This document shows, in pieces, positions 1 through 7,073 of a stretch of 34,375 bases of DNA. The notes beneath the pieces are model-generated. The model was not told where the DNA came from. It made no database searches and saw nothing but the letters and a program-made list of their open reading frames with translations. Numbering within the stretch: the first letter of the stretch is position 1; each line of letters opens with the position of its first letter. The position numbers were made by a program, and so were the translations under genes. The stretch is from JANRIG01 sp033765235 (GTDB lineage Bacteria; Bacteroidota; Bacteroidia; Cytophagales; UBA9547): the NCBI GenBank assembly GCA_033765235.1, contig JANRIG010000038.1:1-34375 (forward strand), in the 5' to 3' direction.

Positions 1-1
1 T

Positions 2-208
2 TGGCAAAGGTTAGCTTCAGGAGAGTCTATCACAGGGGTGTTCAAGCGCATTTCGCGCACCGGCGATACTGTATGGCTCAATGCCATATATAATCCTATG
101 AGAAATGCGGAAGGCAATGTAGTGAAAGTTATAAAATTTGCTACTGATATTACTACACAACAAGATATATTGGCAGAAAGCAACCTGTCACTAAGTTATA
201 AAGAGTGA
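2..208 (+). CDS. PAS-domain sensor protein, C-terminal fragment
   Basis: The 68 visible codons run open from the window edge to a TGA. They read as the last strands of a PAS fold: VWLNAIYNP, then NAEGNVVKV, then KFATDIT. This is the usual end of PAS/PAC domains in bacterial sensors and chemotaxis-type proteins. Only about 13 residues follow the fold (TQQDILAESNLSLSYKE), so no kinase, GGDEF or methyl-accepting domain lies downstream. The output domain, if there is one, must be N-terminal and outside the window, or the PAS domain closes a multi-PAS protein. The gene converges on trmN6, with a structured repeat in between. Ligand and partner cannot be judged from this piece. Confidence 0.75.
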   Translation, partial: WQRLASGESITGVFKRISRTGDTVWLNAIYNPMRNAEGNVVKVIKFATDITTQQDILAESNLSLSYKE

Positions 209-230
209 CAATGACATGGCTTTCTAATCA

Positions 231-274
231 GTCGCTTGGCTATGCCGACTGACTAATATTACAGGGCATCATGC
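231..274 (+). repeat. Hairpin-plus-tail intergenic element, copy A
   Basis: GTCG (231-234) can pair with TGAC (250-253, one G-T wobble). Inside it TTGGC (236-240) pairs with GCCGA (244-248, one wobble) around a TAT loop, with a C-C mismatch between the two stems. The hairpin is followed by T and then AATATTACAGGGCATC (255-270) and ATGC. The same base, tail and layout recur at 12898-12942. There is no T-run after the stem, so it is not a normal intrinsic terminator. It lies between the convergent ends of the PAS gene and trmN6. Confidence 0.65.
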
Positions 275-324
275 ACAATATCATGCTCACTACCATTGTT
301 ATATTGTTATTATATACCCTACAC

Positions 325-1056
325 TTATTTGACATCTAAATAATATGGTGCCATGAGTTGAATGAAGGCAGCACTGTATTTACCATCTTTATCACAAATA
401 TGCAACTCGCTCTCATGCAATATATTAACTGATTTTTCAAAACATGCTATTATCCTCAATATTTTGTCATGCTTGGTATAAATCTTTATTTTTTGGGTCA
501 AAAACAACCCCTTTTCTATAGCTTTTACACAAAACTCATCCATCATATCTGTCGGAAGCATTACATAAAACTTACCTGACGGTGATAATAATCTGTGTAC
601 AGCGTACAATAATTGCGTATGCGAAAGCAGCGATGTATGCTTGCTGTTTTTTTTACCATCGTTCAAGGGTAATAATTGCCCTGTATAAAAAGGGGGGTTG
701 CAGATAATAATATCAAATAAATATTTACTATCAGGCATATAATGCTGAATGTCAATATTATATATATGCAATCTATCGTTCCACGGCGAATTCAAAAAAT
801 TCTTGCTTGCTTCTGCAGCAGCCAAAGTATCTATCTCTACAGCATGTATTTGTGCATGGCATTTTTGGGCTATCATCAGGGCTATTACACCAGTGCCTGT
901 GCCTATATCAAGTGCATGATTATTGGGTATATCCACAGGTACCAAAGCACCCAATACACATGCCTCTGTAGTGATTTTGAGTGGATTATATTTTTGCCAA
1001 ATATGAAATTGCTTGAATACAAAAGGCTTATCGTACTTCTTGCTCATAACCTTCAT
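325..1056 (-). CDS. trmN6: tRNA1(Val) (adenine(37)-N6)-methyltransferase
   Basis: SAM-dependent methyltransferase of the YfiC/TrmN6 family, which makes m6A at position 37 next to the anticodon of tRNA-Val. The product has 243 residues, close to E. coli YfiC. Visible parts are the N-terminal family signature FVFKQFHIWQ with KITTEACVLGA (about 13-37), SAM-binding motif I ALDIGTGTG (48-56), the acidic residue E74 ending motif II, and the N6-adenine catalytic motif NPPF (120-123). It is the last gene of a minus-strand run; its start overlaps the end of rnhA by 29 bp (or 20 bp if Met4 is used), which implies translational coupling. No terminator is obvious, and the 3' flank holds the repeat element of copy A. 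Confidence 0.9.
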   Translation of the reverse strand: MKVMSKKYDKPFVFKQFHIWQKYNPLKITTEACVLGALVPVDIPNNHALDIGTGTGVIALMIAQKCHAQIHAVEIDTLAAAEASKNFLNSPWNDRLHIYNIDIQHYMPDSKYLFDIIICNPPFYTGQLLPLNDGKKNSKHTSLLSHTQLLYAVHRLLSPSGKFYVMLPTDMMDEFCVKAIEKGLFLTQKIKIYTKHDKILRIIACFEKSVNILHESELHICDKDGKYSAAFIQLMAPYYLDVK

Positions 1057-1489
1057 CTATCTGCAAGTCTGGTTTTTGTGCAGCTTTCACCGCCAAGGCA
1101 TCGCACATTTCATTTTCTTTGTGCCCGGCGTGCCCTTTTATCCATTTATACGATATTTTATAATTTTTAGACACCTCCAAATACTTCCTCCAGAGGTCTG
1201 CATTTTTTTTGTCTTTATAATTTTTTTTGTCCCATTCATACACCCATCTTTTGGTGATGGAGTTTATTACATATTCTGAGTCACTTTGTATCAATATGGG
1301 CAGGTCTGTGCGCTTGAGTGCTTGCAGGGCTTTTATCACTGCCATGAGCTCCATACGGTTGTTGGTAGTGTATCTGTACCCATCAGACATGGTTTTTTCA
1401 TTGCCACCATACCTCATCAGTACTCCATACCCTCCCGGTCCGGGGTTGCCCGAGCAAGCACCATCCGTATATATGTATATAGTGTTCAT
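1028..1489 (-). CDS. rnhA: Ribonuclease HI
   Basis: Cytoplasmic endonuclease that cuts the RNA strand of RNA/DNA hybrids (Okazaki primers, R-loops). The 153-residue protein has E. coli RNase HI length and layout. The catalytic carboxylates are D9 in YTDGACSGNPGPGGYG, E47 in NRMELMA, D70 in QSDSEYV and D130 in CDALA. The loop histidine is H120 in KGHAGH. The basic-protrusion region (about 75-100, with RWVYEW and KKNYKDKKN) is present, so this is the full-length bacterial type rather than the short archaeal/viral form. It abuts the aminotransferase stop codon exactly and overlaps trmN6, so the three are probably one transcript. Confidence 0.96.
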   Translation of the reverse strand: MNTIYIYTDGACSGNPGPGGYGVLMRYGGNEKTMSDGYRYTTNNRMELMAVIKALQALKRTDLPILIQSDSEYVINSITKRWVYEWDKKNYKDKKNADLWRKYLEVSKNYKISYKWIKGHAGHKENEMCDALAVKAAQKPDLQIDEGYEQEVR

Positions 1490-2542
1490 CTACCTATTAT
1501 TAAGTATATTTTTCAACCCCGATATTTCTTGGTCAGCTATGGCAGGGAAGTTTGCAATACGCAGCGTAGTATCTTTTAGAGGTCCATAACCTGAGCCCAG
1601 CTCATATCCTTCTGCATTGGTCTTAATTTTTATGGCAGATATATGCTCTTTAGCAGCAGACAATGTGATTACAGTATGCGACCTTACTTCAGGGTTTGTG
1701 ATATATGGCTTAAATGTATTATGGTTTTCAAAATAATTATACCAATCATGCGCTCTTTGCTCTATCATGCGGTGAGTATCTGCAATGGGTGGCATTTGCT
1801 CCAATACTCTTGATAGCAGGTATATATTGAGCACATTGGGGGTGTAGGTCGTTTGATAGTCTTTTATTTTTTCAGCCATGCTCAATATACTGTTGTAGCG
1901 TACTATGCTTTTTCTACGCTTTGCGCTATCTATGGCTCCCGGCGACAGTATCATGATACCAAGCCCTGCCGGCAATCCAAAGCATTTTTGTACAGAGCCA
2001 TACACTATGTCATATTTTTTGGTATCAATATATATTCCGCCTAAGCATGAGGTACAATCCAAGGCGGTGAGTGCTTGAGGGTGCATCTTGTATGCTGTAT
2101 CTATCACAGAGTCGTGCAATTGGGTGCCTGTAGAGGTTTCATTTTTGGTAAAGGCAAGTAAGTCAGCACTTTGTGTTATAGGGTATGTATCTACTTTTAA
2201 TACATTTTGTGCATCAAAAGGATAGCCTGAGGCAGCATCATTTATGTTTTTGGTATATTCAAACCACTTTTTGCCAAACTCGCCGTTGTAGTAATGTACT
2301 GACTGAGTACTTATATCTTGTGCTATTATTTCCCAACATTCGGTGGCAGACGAGGTGTAGAGTATGGTATAATCTTTGGGAATGTATAATTTCTCGTGCA
2401 ATAATGTAATGACCTTTTGTGAAATAGCCACAAACTCTTTGCTGCGGTGGCTTATACTTAGTATATTTTGGTCAAATGCATCTTGCAAATATTGGGCTAA
2501 AGCAGGATTTACTTTAGATGGACCTACGTTGAACGATATCAT
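1490..2542 (-). CDS. Class V PLP aminotransferase, SerC-like
   Basis: Fold-type I PLP enzyme of 350 residues. The start FNVGPSK and the SHRSKEF segment (31-37) match the phosphate/substrate-binding region of phosphoserine aminotransferase. D162 (LDCTSCLGG) should contact the pyridine nitrogen, and K186 (GSVQKCFGLPAG) should form the Schiff base. By family it transfers an amino group between glutamate and a keto acid, with 3-phosphohydroxypyruvate the likeliest substrate. The sequence also resembles a Bacteroidota group labelled alanine-glyoxylate-type aminotransferases, so substrate is not settled and I give no symbol. No serA is adjacent. A TACTTTTG promoter lies 25 bp upstream of the ATG, and the stop abuts rnhA. 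Confidence 0.85.
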   Translation of the reverse strand: MISFNVGPSKVNPALAQYLQDAFDQNILSISHRSKEFVAISQKVITLLHEKLYIPKDYTILYTSSATECWEIIAQDISTQSVHYYNGEFGKKWFEYTKNINDAASGYPFDAQNVLKVDTYPITQSADLLAFTKNETSTGTQLHDSVIDTAYKMHPQALTALDCTSCLGGIYIDTKKYDIVYGSVQKCFGLPAGLGIMILSPGAIDSAKRRKSIVRYNSILSMAEKIKDYQTTYTPNVLNIYLLSRVLEQMPPIADTHRMIEQRAHDWYNYFENHNTFKPYITNPEVRSHTVITLSAAKEHISAIKIKTNAEGYELGSGYGPLKDTTLRIANFPAIADQEISGLKNILNNR

Positions 2543-2567
2543 ATTATTTTCACTAAAAATTTGGGCG

Positions 2568-2575
2568 CAAAAGTA
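2568..2575 (-). promoter_or_regulatory. Bacteroidota -7 promoter (TACTTTTG) for the aminotransferase-rnhA-trmN6 operon
   Basis: On the minus strand this reads TACTTTTG followed by C, an exact match to the TAnnTTTG consensus of the Bacteroidota primary sigma factor. It lies 25 bp before the aminotransferase ATG. No clear -33 TTTG is visible at the expected spacing. Confidence 0.6.
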
Positions 2576-2623
2576 ATATATTTGCCATTATTTTTTTGTA
2601 CTCAAGCGATATTTATTACAGTA

Positions 2624-3376
2624 TCATGAAAGAAACAACTCTGCCAGCAAATAATCTGCCACCAAAGTGGCTATGCAGCTGTTAGTCACAGCGTTGGTGC
2701 TGGATTTGCCTACTTCCAAGGCACCTCCTTTGGTAAAAAATCCTTTGAACGCAGATATAGAAGATATCAAAAAAGCAAAAGCTACAGACTTCACTACTGC
2801 CAATATCACATTATAAGGCTGAAAGTTATACCTTATACCATATATATACTCCTGCCCCGTGACTACCCCTGACAGTACCGCTGCCGCATACCCTCCAAAC
2901 AGGCCTAAAAAACCTGAAACCACTACAAGGAGAGGAAACATGAGCATGGCAGCCACTATTTTGGGCAGTACCAAATATGACGAGGAGTTTATACCCATTA
3001 CCTCAAGGGCATCTATTTGCTCTGTAATGCGCATAGTACCCAGATTGCCCGCTATAGCAGATCCTACCTTGCCCGATAGCACTACACATGTGATGGTAGG
3101 TGCCAGTTCCAGCACTTCCATGTCGCGCACCACAGTGCCTACTATATACATAGGCACAAGCGGGCTCACCAGATTGTGCGCTGTCTGTATAGAAGATACC
3201 GCACCTATAAAGGTAGATACTATCATTACTATAAATATGGAGTCTAATCCTATGAGTACACACTCATCTATGATAAGGCGAGGATATACTTCAAATTTTT
3301 CGCGCTTGGTCACCATTGACCATAAAAATATGAAATATTTGCCCACCTGCTTTAGGTGGTAAGTCATGTGATACAT
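2624..3376 (-). CDS. mlaE: MlaE-family ABC transporter permease (lipid transport)
   Basis: Inner-membrane permease of the MCE/Mla system, which moves phospholipids between inner and outer membranes. The product has 250 residues with about five membrane segments and the family-defining stretch ELAPTITCVVLSGKVGSAIA, then GTMRITEQIDALEVMGI (about 91-128). In this phylum the ATPase (MlaF) and MCE substrate-binding protein are often encoded next to it, but here the following gene, 81 bp away, is the aminotransferase with its own promoter. The gene therefore looks orphaned in this window. A TATCTTTG promoter ends 5 bp before the ATG at 3376, so the transcript may be leaderless, and Met4 (3367) is an alternative start. 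Confidence 0.92.
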   Translation of the reverse strand: MYHMTYHLKQVGKYFIFLWSMVTKREKFEVYPRLIIDECVLIGLDSIFIVMIVSTFIGAVSSIQTAHNLVSPLVPMYIVGTVVRDMEVLELAPTITCVVLSGKVGSAIAGNLGTMRITEQIDALEVMGINSSSYLVLPKIVAAMLMFPLLVVVSGFLGLFGGYAAAVLSGVVTGQEYIYGIRYNFQPYNVILAVVKSVAFAFLISSISAFKGFFTKGGALEVGKSSTNAVTNSCIATLVADYLLAELFLS

Positions 3377-3380
3377 GCTG

Positions 3381-3388
3381 CAAAGATA
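3381..3388 (-). promoter_or_regulatory. Bacteroidota -7 promoter (TATCTTTG) of mlaE
   Basis: The minus strand reads TATCTTTGCAG, an exact TAnnTTTG match, ending only a few bases before the mlaE ATG at 3376. Transcription from it would begin at or inside the annotated start, favouring a leaderless mRNA or the second ATG at 3367. No -33 TTTG is visible. Confidence 0.55.
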
Positions 3389-3483
3389 TTAGTATAGATG
3401 TTATCTTTAATTATTACGATAAATATTTATGTAAAATTTTTTTTTTCATAATTAAATTTTATTATTGTAAAAAAATATACTAT

Positions 3484-4155
3484 ATGAAACATATTATTAC
3501 AATCATTAGCTCATTATTATTAATATCTACATTACAAGCGCAGTTAAGTTCAGGCACTATAGCAGTAGGCGGTGCATTTGGCATACAGCTTGGCTCATCA
3601 TCTGCCAAAAGCGGTACTGTATCAGCAGACGGTCCTTCAAGTTTTAATTTTATTATATTACCGTCAGGTCAATATTTTATATCACCACAAATAGGTATTG
3701 GCATGCAACTAGGTTATGGAGTGTCTTCTACCAGCCAAAAATCTGCCGGCTCTAATCCTATAGAGTCAGGTACAAGTTCTTCACAATTAGTCATATCACC
3801 ATATGCAAGATATTACAAATCATTGTCAGAGGAAGGTAGATTTTACTTTTTTGCTCAAGGTGCTTTCGGACTTACGCTCGAAAGCGGCTCTACAAAATCA
3901 GGTAATATAACAACAGACCAGCCGGGCAGTACTACTATTACAGTTGGCTTTAGCCCCGGCATCATGTTTTTCCCTGCTAAGAAAATTGGTTTAGATGCTA
4001 CTTTGGGTAATGTATTGGCATTTAGAAGCAAATCTACCACCCAAAAAGCCAGTGGCAGCATACCTGAAAGTTCTACAAGCCAAACTACAATAGATTTGTT
4101 TAATGTAAATTCTCTTGGCTTCACATTTGGATTGCACTATTTTTTTGGTAAATAA
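3484..4155 (+). CDS. Small outer-membrane beta-barrel protein
   Basis: The 223-residue product has a signal peptide (about 1-19, cleavage after LQA). The mature part alternates short amphipathic strands with Gly/Ser-rich loops: IAVGGAFGIQLG, PQIGIGMQLGYG, ISPYARYYKSL, RFYFFAQGAFGLTLE, GFSPGIMFFPAKKIGLDATLG. It ends in GFTFGLHYFFGK, with an aromatic residue near the C-terminus as in beta-barrels assembled by BAM. This fits the Omp_b-brl family of roughly eight-stranded barrels. Three similar loops (SSSAKSGTVSADG, SSTSQKSAGSN, STTQKASGSIPESSTS) look like diverged copies of one loop. The gene opens a plus-strand cluster with two lipoprotein-like genes, starting 26 bp before the first. Specific function is unknown. 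Confidence 0.8.
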   Translation: MKHIITIISSLLLISTLQAQLSSGTIAVGGAFGIQLGSSSAKSGTVSADGPSSFNFIILPSGQYFISPQIGIGMQLGYGVSSTSQKSAGSNPIESGTSSSQLVISPYARYYKSLSEEGRFYFFAQGAFGLTLESGSTKSGNITTDQPGSTTITVGFSPGIMFFPAKKIGLDATLGNVLAFRSKSTTQKASGSIPESSTSQTTIDLFNVNSLGFTFGLHYFFGK

Positions 4156-4181
4156 CAATTAAGCTGTATAATAATTAACCC

Positions 4182-5153
4182 ATGAAAAAATACATCATAA
4201 TATTTCTAATACTGCTTTTTGCATGTACCAAAGACAAAGAAGTAGTATCACCCTCAACTGATACAAAAACTCACTCAGTACATCTAAGTGGTGTTAGTGT
4301 TACTGTATCCGAAGATAAAATTGTGATTTCAACTGCCGCTAAATCCAAAGACAAAAGCACACGCTTAGATGCTATGAGTACAATAGAAATAAGTAGAAAA
4401 AAACCTTATGCCATTACCCAAATAAATGCATTGCCCGGCAATGAAACTGTGAGCAAAACTATACAGCCCGTGAAGCCTCTCGGAGGTGCTATTGTATCAG
4501 GCAGTGAATCAGCAAGTAGTAGCTGCCCCATGTTGAGTGAGATAGAAACAATATTAAAAAAAAGGTCGAGTCAAATAAGCATGGACGATTACTGCACTAT
4601 ACTGCAATTTTTGTCATGCCTGCTTTCAAACCCTTCGCAATATGGTACATCTAGCTTAGATTTAGATGATATTTCAGCATTAGATGCAGATGATATAGCA
4701 TTAATATGCGGATACGTATCATGCCCTGCATGCTCAGCCCTTAGTTCTCAAGTTACAAATAAGCCTCTAAAAGTGGTTGGCACAATCAATATAGATGGTG
4801 TCACTTACAATGGCACACGATTAAGTTGCTCAAAATCAAACTCAAGTAATTATGATTCAAGGTATATGTCCTTTAGTACAGGGTCTTCGAACTCAAGTGC
4901 TTCCCTTAGTGTTTACAATTCCAGTTCAAGTTCAAGCTCAAGTACTTCATGGACAGGTTCTTTATATTATGAATCCAGATATTACTATGCTTACTCATAC
5001 AACAGCTCCAATTATTTGGCTGTAACCTCTAACAGTGATGGCACATTGAGTGTGTCCGGCAGATTTTCTACATCATCTTCAGGTAGCACATCATCTTCAT
5101 CTAAAACATTAGAAGTATCTGCAACCATAGGTGCTTGCAGCAGTGATGATTGA
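4182..5153 (+). CDS. Serine-rich lipoprotein, function unknown
   Basis: The 323-residue product starts with a lipoprotein signal: MKKYIIIFLILLFAC, with acylated Cys15 in lipobox LFAC. The residues after it (TKDKE) are charged and acidic, resembling Bacteroidota surface-export signals for lipoproteins; surface display is therefore inferred. A middle part has six or more cysteines (SSCPMLSE, DDYCTIL, SCLLSN, LICGYVSCPACS). The C-terminal ~110 residues are dominated by Ser, Tyr and Asn, with runs of up to eight serines partly encoded by a tandem hexamer, and end in ATIGACSSDD. I recognise no family. The gene follows the beta-barrel gene and directly precedes a second putative lipoprotein, so the three may form one surface assembly. 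Confidence 0.75.
   Translation: MKKYIIIFLILLFACTKDKEVVSPSTDTKTHSVHLSGVSVTVSEDKIVISTAAKSKDKSTRLDAMSTIEISRKKPYAITQINALPGNETVSKTIQPVKPLGGAIVSGSESASSSCPMLSEIETILKKRSSQISMDDYCTILQFLSCLLSNPSQYGTSSLDLDDISALDADDIALICGYVSCPACSALSSQVTNKPLKVVGTINIDGVTYNGTRLSCSKSNSSNYDSRYMSFSTGSSNSSASLSVYNSSSSSSSSTSWTGSLYYESRYYYAYSYNSSNYLAVTSNSDGTLSVSGRFSTSSSGSTSSSSKTLEVSATIGACSSDD
4923..4946 (+). repeat. Tandem hexamer (AGTTCA-type) encoding a serine run
   Basis: Four consecutive units (AGTTCA, AGTTCA, AGCTCA, AGTACT) lie in frame within the serine-rich lipoprotein gene and encode alternating AGT/AGC and TCA serine codons. Unit loss or gain would change the serine tract length by two residues without shifting the frame. 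Confidence 0.6.
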
Positions 5154-5167
5154 CAATTTATATATAC

Positions 5168-6454
5168 ATGAAAATACTTAAAATATATCACACTATAGCA
5201 TTGGGAATATTGACACTTATGTGTACCTGCAAGGGTCCTGAAACCATCATATCAGGACCTATTACAGTAGAACTTAGTATGTCTAATACCAACGTGAACT
5301 TATATGACAATACTGAAGTAACTGTGAAAACAAGCAATACCACAGATAAATCACAAAGTATCACTTTTAGTTTTTTCTTATCATCAGATGCAAATTATAG
5401 TACCGATGATGCGTACCTTACAAGCCAATCATTAAATATACCCACAGGCAGCAATACTCAAACTGTAACAGTAAATATTAGTATTGGCACCTCCGGCAAA
5501 AACTATTTATTGGCAAGATACATGCCGCCTTCTAAAACAGAAAATATGACTGCATCAGTAGAGTTTACACTCACTACTACAGGTAATGCACAAAGCAAAA
5601 CAGATAGAGTAAAACTTTCCAACTACTCTACACCTATCTCTGATAAGACATCATGCAGTTCATTTTATCATTATTTTTATACCTCGCTCACAGGCGTAGG
5701 CAGTTCTCTTACATTTTACTATAACCTATACCTATCTAAAGATACTCAGTATGATGCACAGGATATAAAGTTTTACTCAAGCAATACCTCAAGCACCATT
5801 TACAACTATTTAGAAGCTAAGAACAATTACATCACCATACCTAACACTGCTGCTACAGGTACATATTATTTATTAGTGTACGGCTACTATTATGACAGCG
5901 ACCAAGGTAAAAACGTATATATGACGTTGCCCTCCAATTCGTTTAAGGTTACAAATAATGCCTCATCATCGCCATACACCATTACAGGAGTATATCTGTC
6001 TGGCAATGAGTTTACTATTGGGAGTGATTATAGTGTGAATACAGGGGTGCTATATGGTGGAGGCAACTCATCTAATAGCAGTACTTATGCTTATTTTTAC
6101 TATTATTTCAGTACCGACAGTCTCTATTCTTCAAATGATATTTATGTCACAAACAGCTATAATACAGTAAATATTGGCAACAGTTCTGTTTCTGATGATA
6201 TTACTTTTATTAAAAGTTCATCAAGCAGCACCAGTACTTCTGCTTTGACACCCGGAAGCTATTATTTGATAGTAAGAATTCAATATTCAGACTACTCATG
6301 CGGCAGCACATCAAGCTACAGCTATGTGGACTATAGTTCTGGCAAAATTACTTTAAAAGAGCCTGATTTAAGTGTTACAGGCATTAGTTTTACTACTACC
6401 ACAGCTACAAAAAATTCAACTTTTCTTATAGTATTTCTACATATTCTAACTTAA
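5168..6454 (+). CDS. CARDB-like repeat surface protein, 5' part (frameshifted)
   Basis: I start at the ATG at 5168 rather than the in-frame TTG at 5150, because it opens a signal sequence (MKILKIYHTIALGILTLMCTC). A lipoprotein is likely, but residue -1 of either Cys is unusual. The product has 428 residues. It carries about three tandem beta-sandwich domains, each ending in a similar strand: NYLLARYMPP, TYYLLVYGYYY, SYYLIVRIQYS. The pattern resembles CARDB-type adhesion modules. A fourth domain starts (LSVTGISFTTTTATKNSTF), but the frame then gives FLIVFLHILT and a stop. The rest of that domain continues one frame away in the ORF at 6469-6981, so the gene is one ~604-residue reading frame broken by a single missing base or by frameshifting. 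Confidence 0.72.
   Translation: MKILKIYHTIALGILTLMCTCKGPETIISGPITVELSMSNTNVNLYDNTEVTVKTSNTTDKSQSITFSFFLSSDANYSTDDAYLTSQSLNIPTGSNTQTVTVNISIGTSGKNYLLARYMPPSKTENMTASVEFTLTTTGNAQSKTDRVKLSNYSTPISDKTSCSSFYHYFYTSLTGVGSSLTFYYNLYLSKDTQYDAQDIKFYSSNTSSTIYNYLEAKNNYITIPNTAATGTYYLLVYGYYYDSDQGKNVYMTLPSNSFKVTNNASSSPYTITGVYLSGNEFTIGSDYSVNTGVLYGGGNSSNSSTYAYFYYYFSTDSLYSSNDIYVTNSYNTVNIGNSSVSDDITFIKSSSSSTSTSALTPGSYYLIVRIQYSDYSCGSTSSYSYVDYSSGKITLKEPDLSVTGISFTTTTATKNSTFLIVFLHILT
6409..6424 (+). other. Frameshift site between the two CARDB-like halves
   Basis: The upstream frame runs through a six-A run (6409-6414) and a four-T run (6421-6424). A -1 shift at either run joins ATKNSTF to SYSISTYSNLNNDRY and then to the downstream ORF beginning at 6469. 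One extra A or T here would restore a continuous reading frame. Both halves are otherwise intact and keep the same repeat style and composition. Confidence 0.65.
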
Positions 6455-6468
6455 ATAACGATAGATAT

Positions 6469-6981
6469 ATGTCTGTAAATATTTATCTTTCAACAGATAA
6501 TACATTTTCTATTTCAGATTATTATTTGGACCAATATAGTCTATATTTTTATACAGGTACAAACACCAATAGCGATGATGTTACCATCCCGTCTTCCATA
6601 CCGTCAGGCACATATTATGTACTGGCGCGATATCAAAAAAATACAGGTGGTGAATATTATGTGACTTCATCAACGCAGCAAGTTATGATAGGTACAACCG
6701 GAACTTGCGTATTTTATAGAAATACATCAAATAGTATATATACTTATAAATATTTATTTATCAATGACGAATATAAAGATGACTTATACTATTACAGTTC
6801 ATCAGGTGTTCCTTCTAATTGTACAAGTATAAATAGTATTACTACTTATAAGTTTACAACTATCCCGGGCACATATACATATAAAATTATGAGTCAAAAT
6901 TCGCTCACGCAAGGCACAGTACTCAAGACAGGTAGTATCACCATCACTGATAATGGATGCGTGTTTCAAGATATTGATTAG
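6469..6981 (+). CDS. CARDB-like repeat surface protein, 3' part
   Basis: This frame encodes the remainder of the fourth repeat (SVNIYLSTDNTFSISDYYL ending in TYYVLARYQKN, the same closing strand as the earlier repeats). A distinct C-terminal domain of about 85 residues follows, Tyr- and Thr-rich, with three cysteines and ending GCVFQDID. The listed ATG at 6469 is internal to the repeat, and the frame is open upstream to the shift site, so it is unlikely to be a true independent start. There is no signal peptide, so if translated alone the product would stay in the cytoplasm. The most economical reading is the 3' end of the gene starting at 5168. No T9SS sorting domain is present. Confidence 0.65.
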   Translation: MSVNIYLSTDNTFSISDYYLDQYSLYFYTGTNTNSDDVTIPSSIPSGTYYVLARYQKNTGGEYYVTSSTQQVMIGTTGTCVFYRNTSNSIYTYKYLFINDEYKDDLYYYSSSGVPSNCTSINSITTYKFTTIPGTYTYKIMSQNSLTQGTVLKTGSITITDNGCVFQDID

Positions 6982-7073
6982 TGATTCAGTATTTTTACAC
7001 TATTGTGAAATGACAACTAATGTACGGAAATAATTCCGGGTCTGTAGATTTTACTATGAATAGAGTCATATTT

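Noticed and set aside
231..274. Rolling-circle origin because of TAATATTAC next to a hairpin
   Set aside because: In known virus origins the nonamer is in the loop, not 3' of the stem. Copy B changes its first base, and no Rep gene is in the window.
3003..3028. AAGGGCATC in mlaE as a repeat-tail copy
   Set aside because: It lies in conserved coding sequence and there is no adjacent hairpin.
7025..7038. CGGAA/TTCCG hairpin between convergent genes as a terminator
   Set aside because: The stem is only 5 bp with no clean T-run on either strand; too weak to call.
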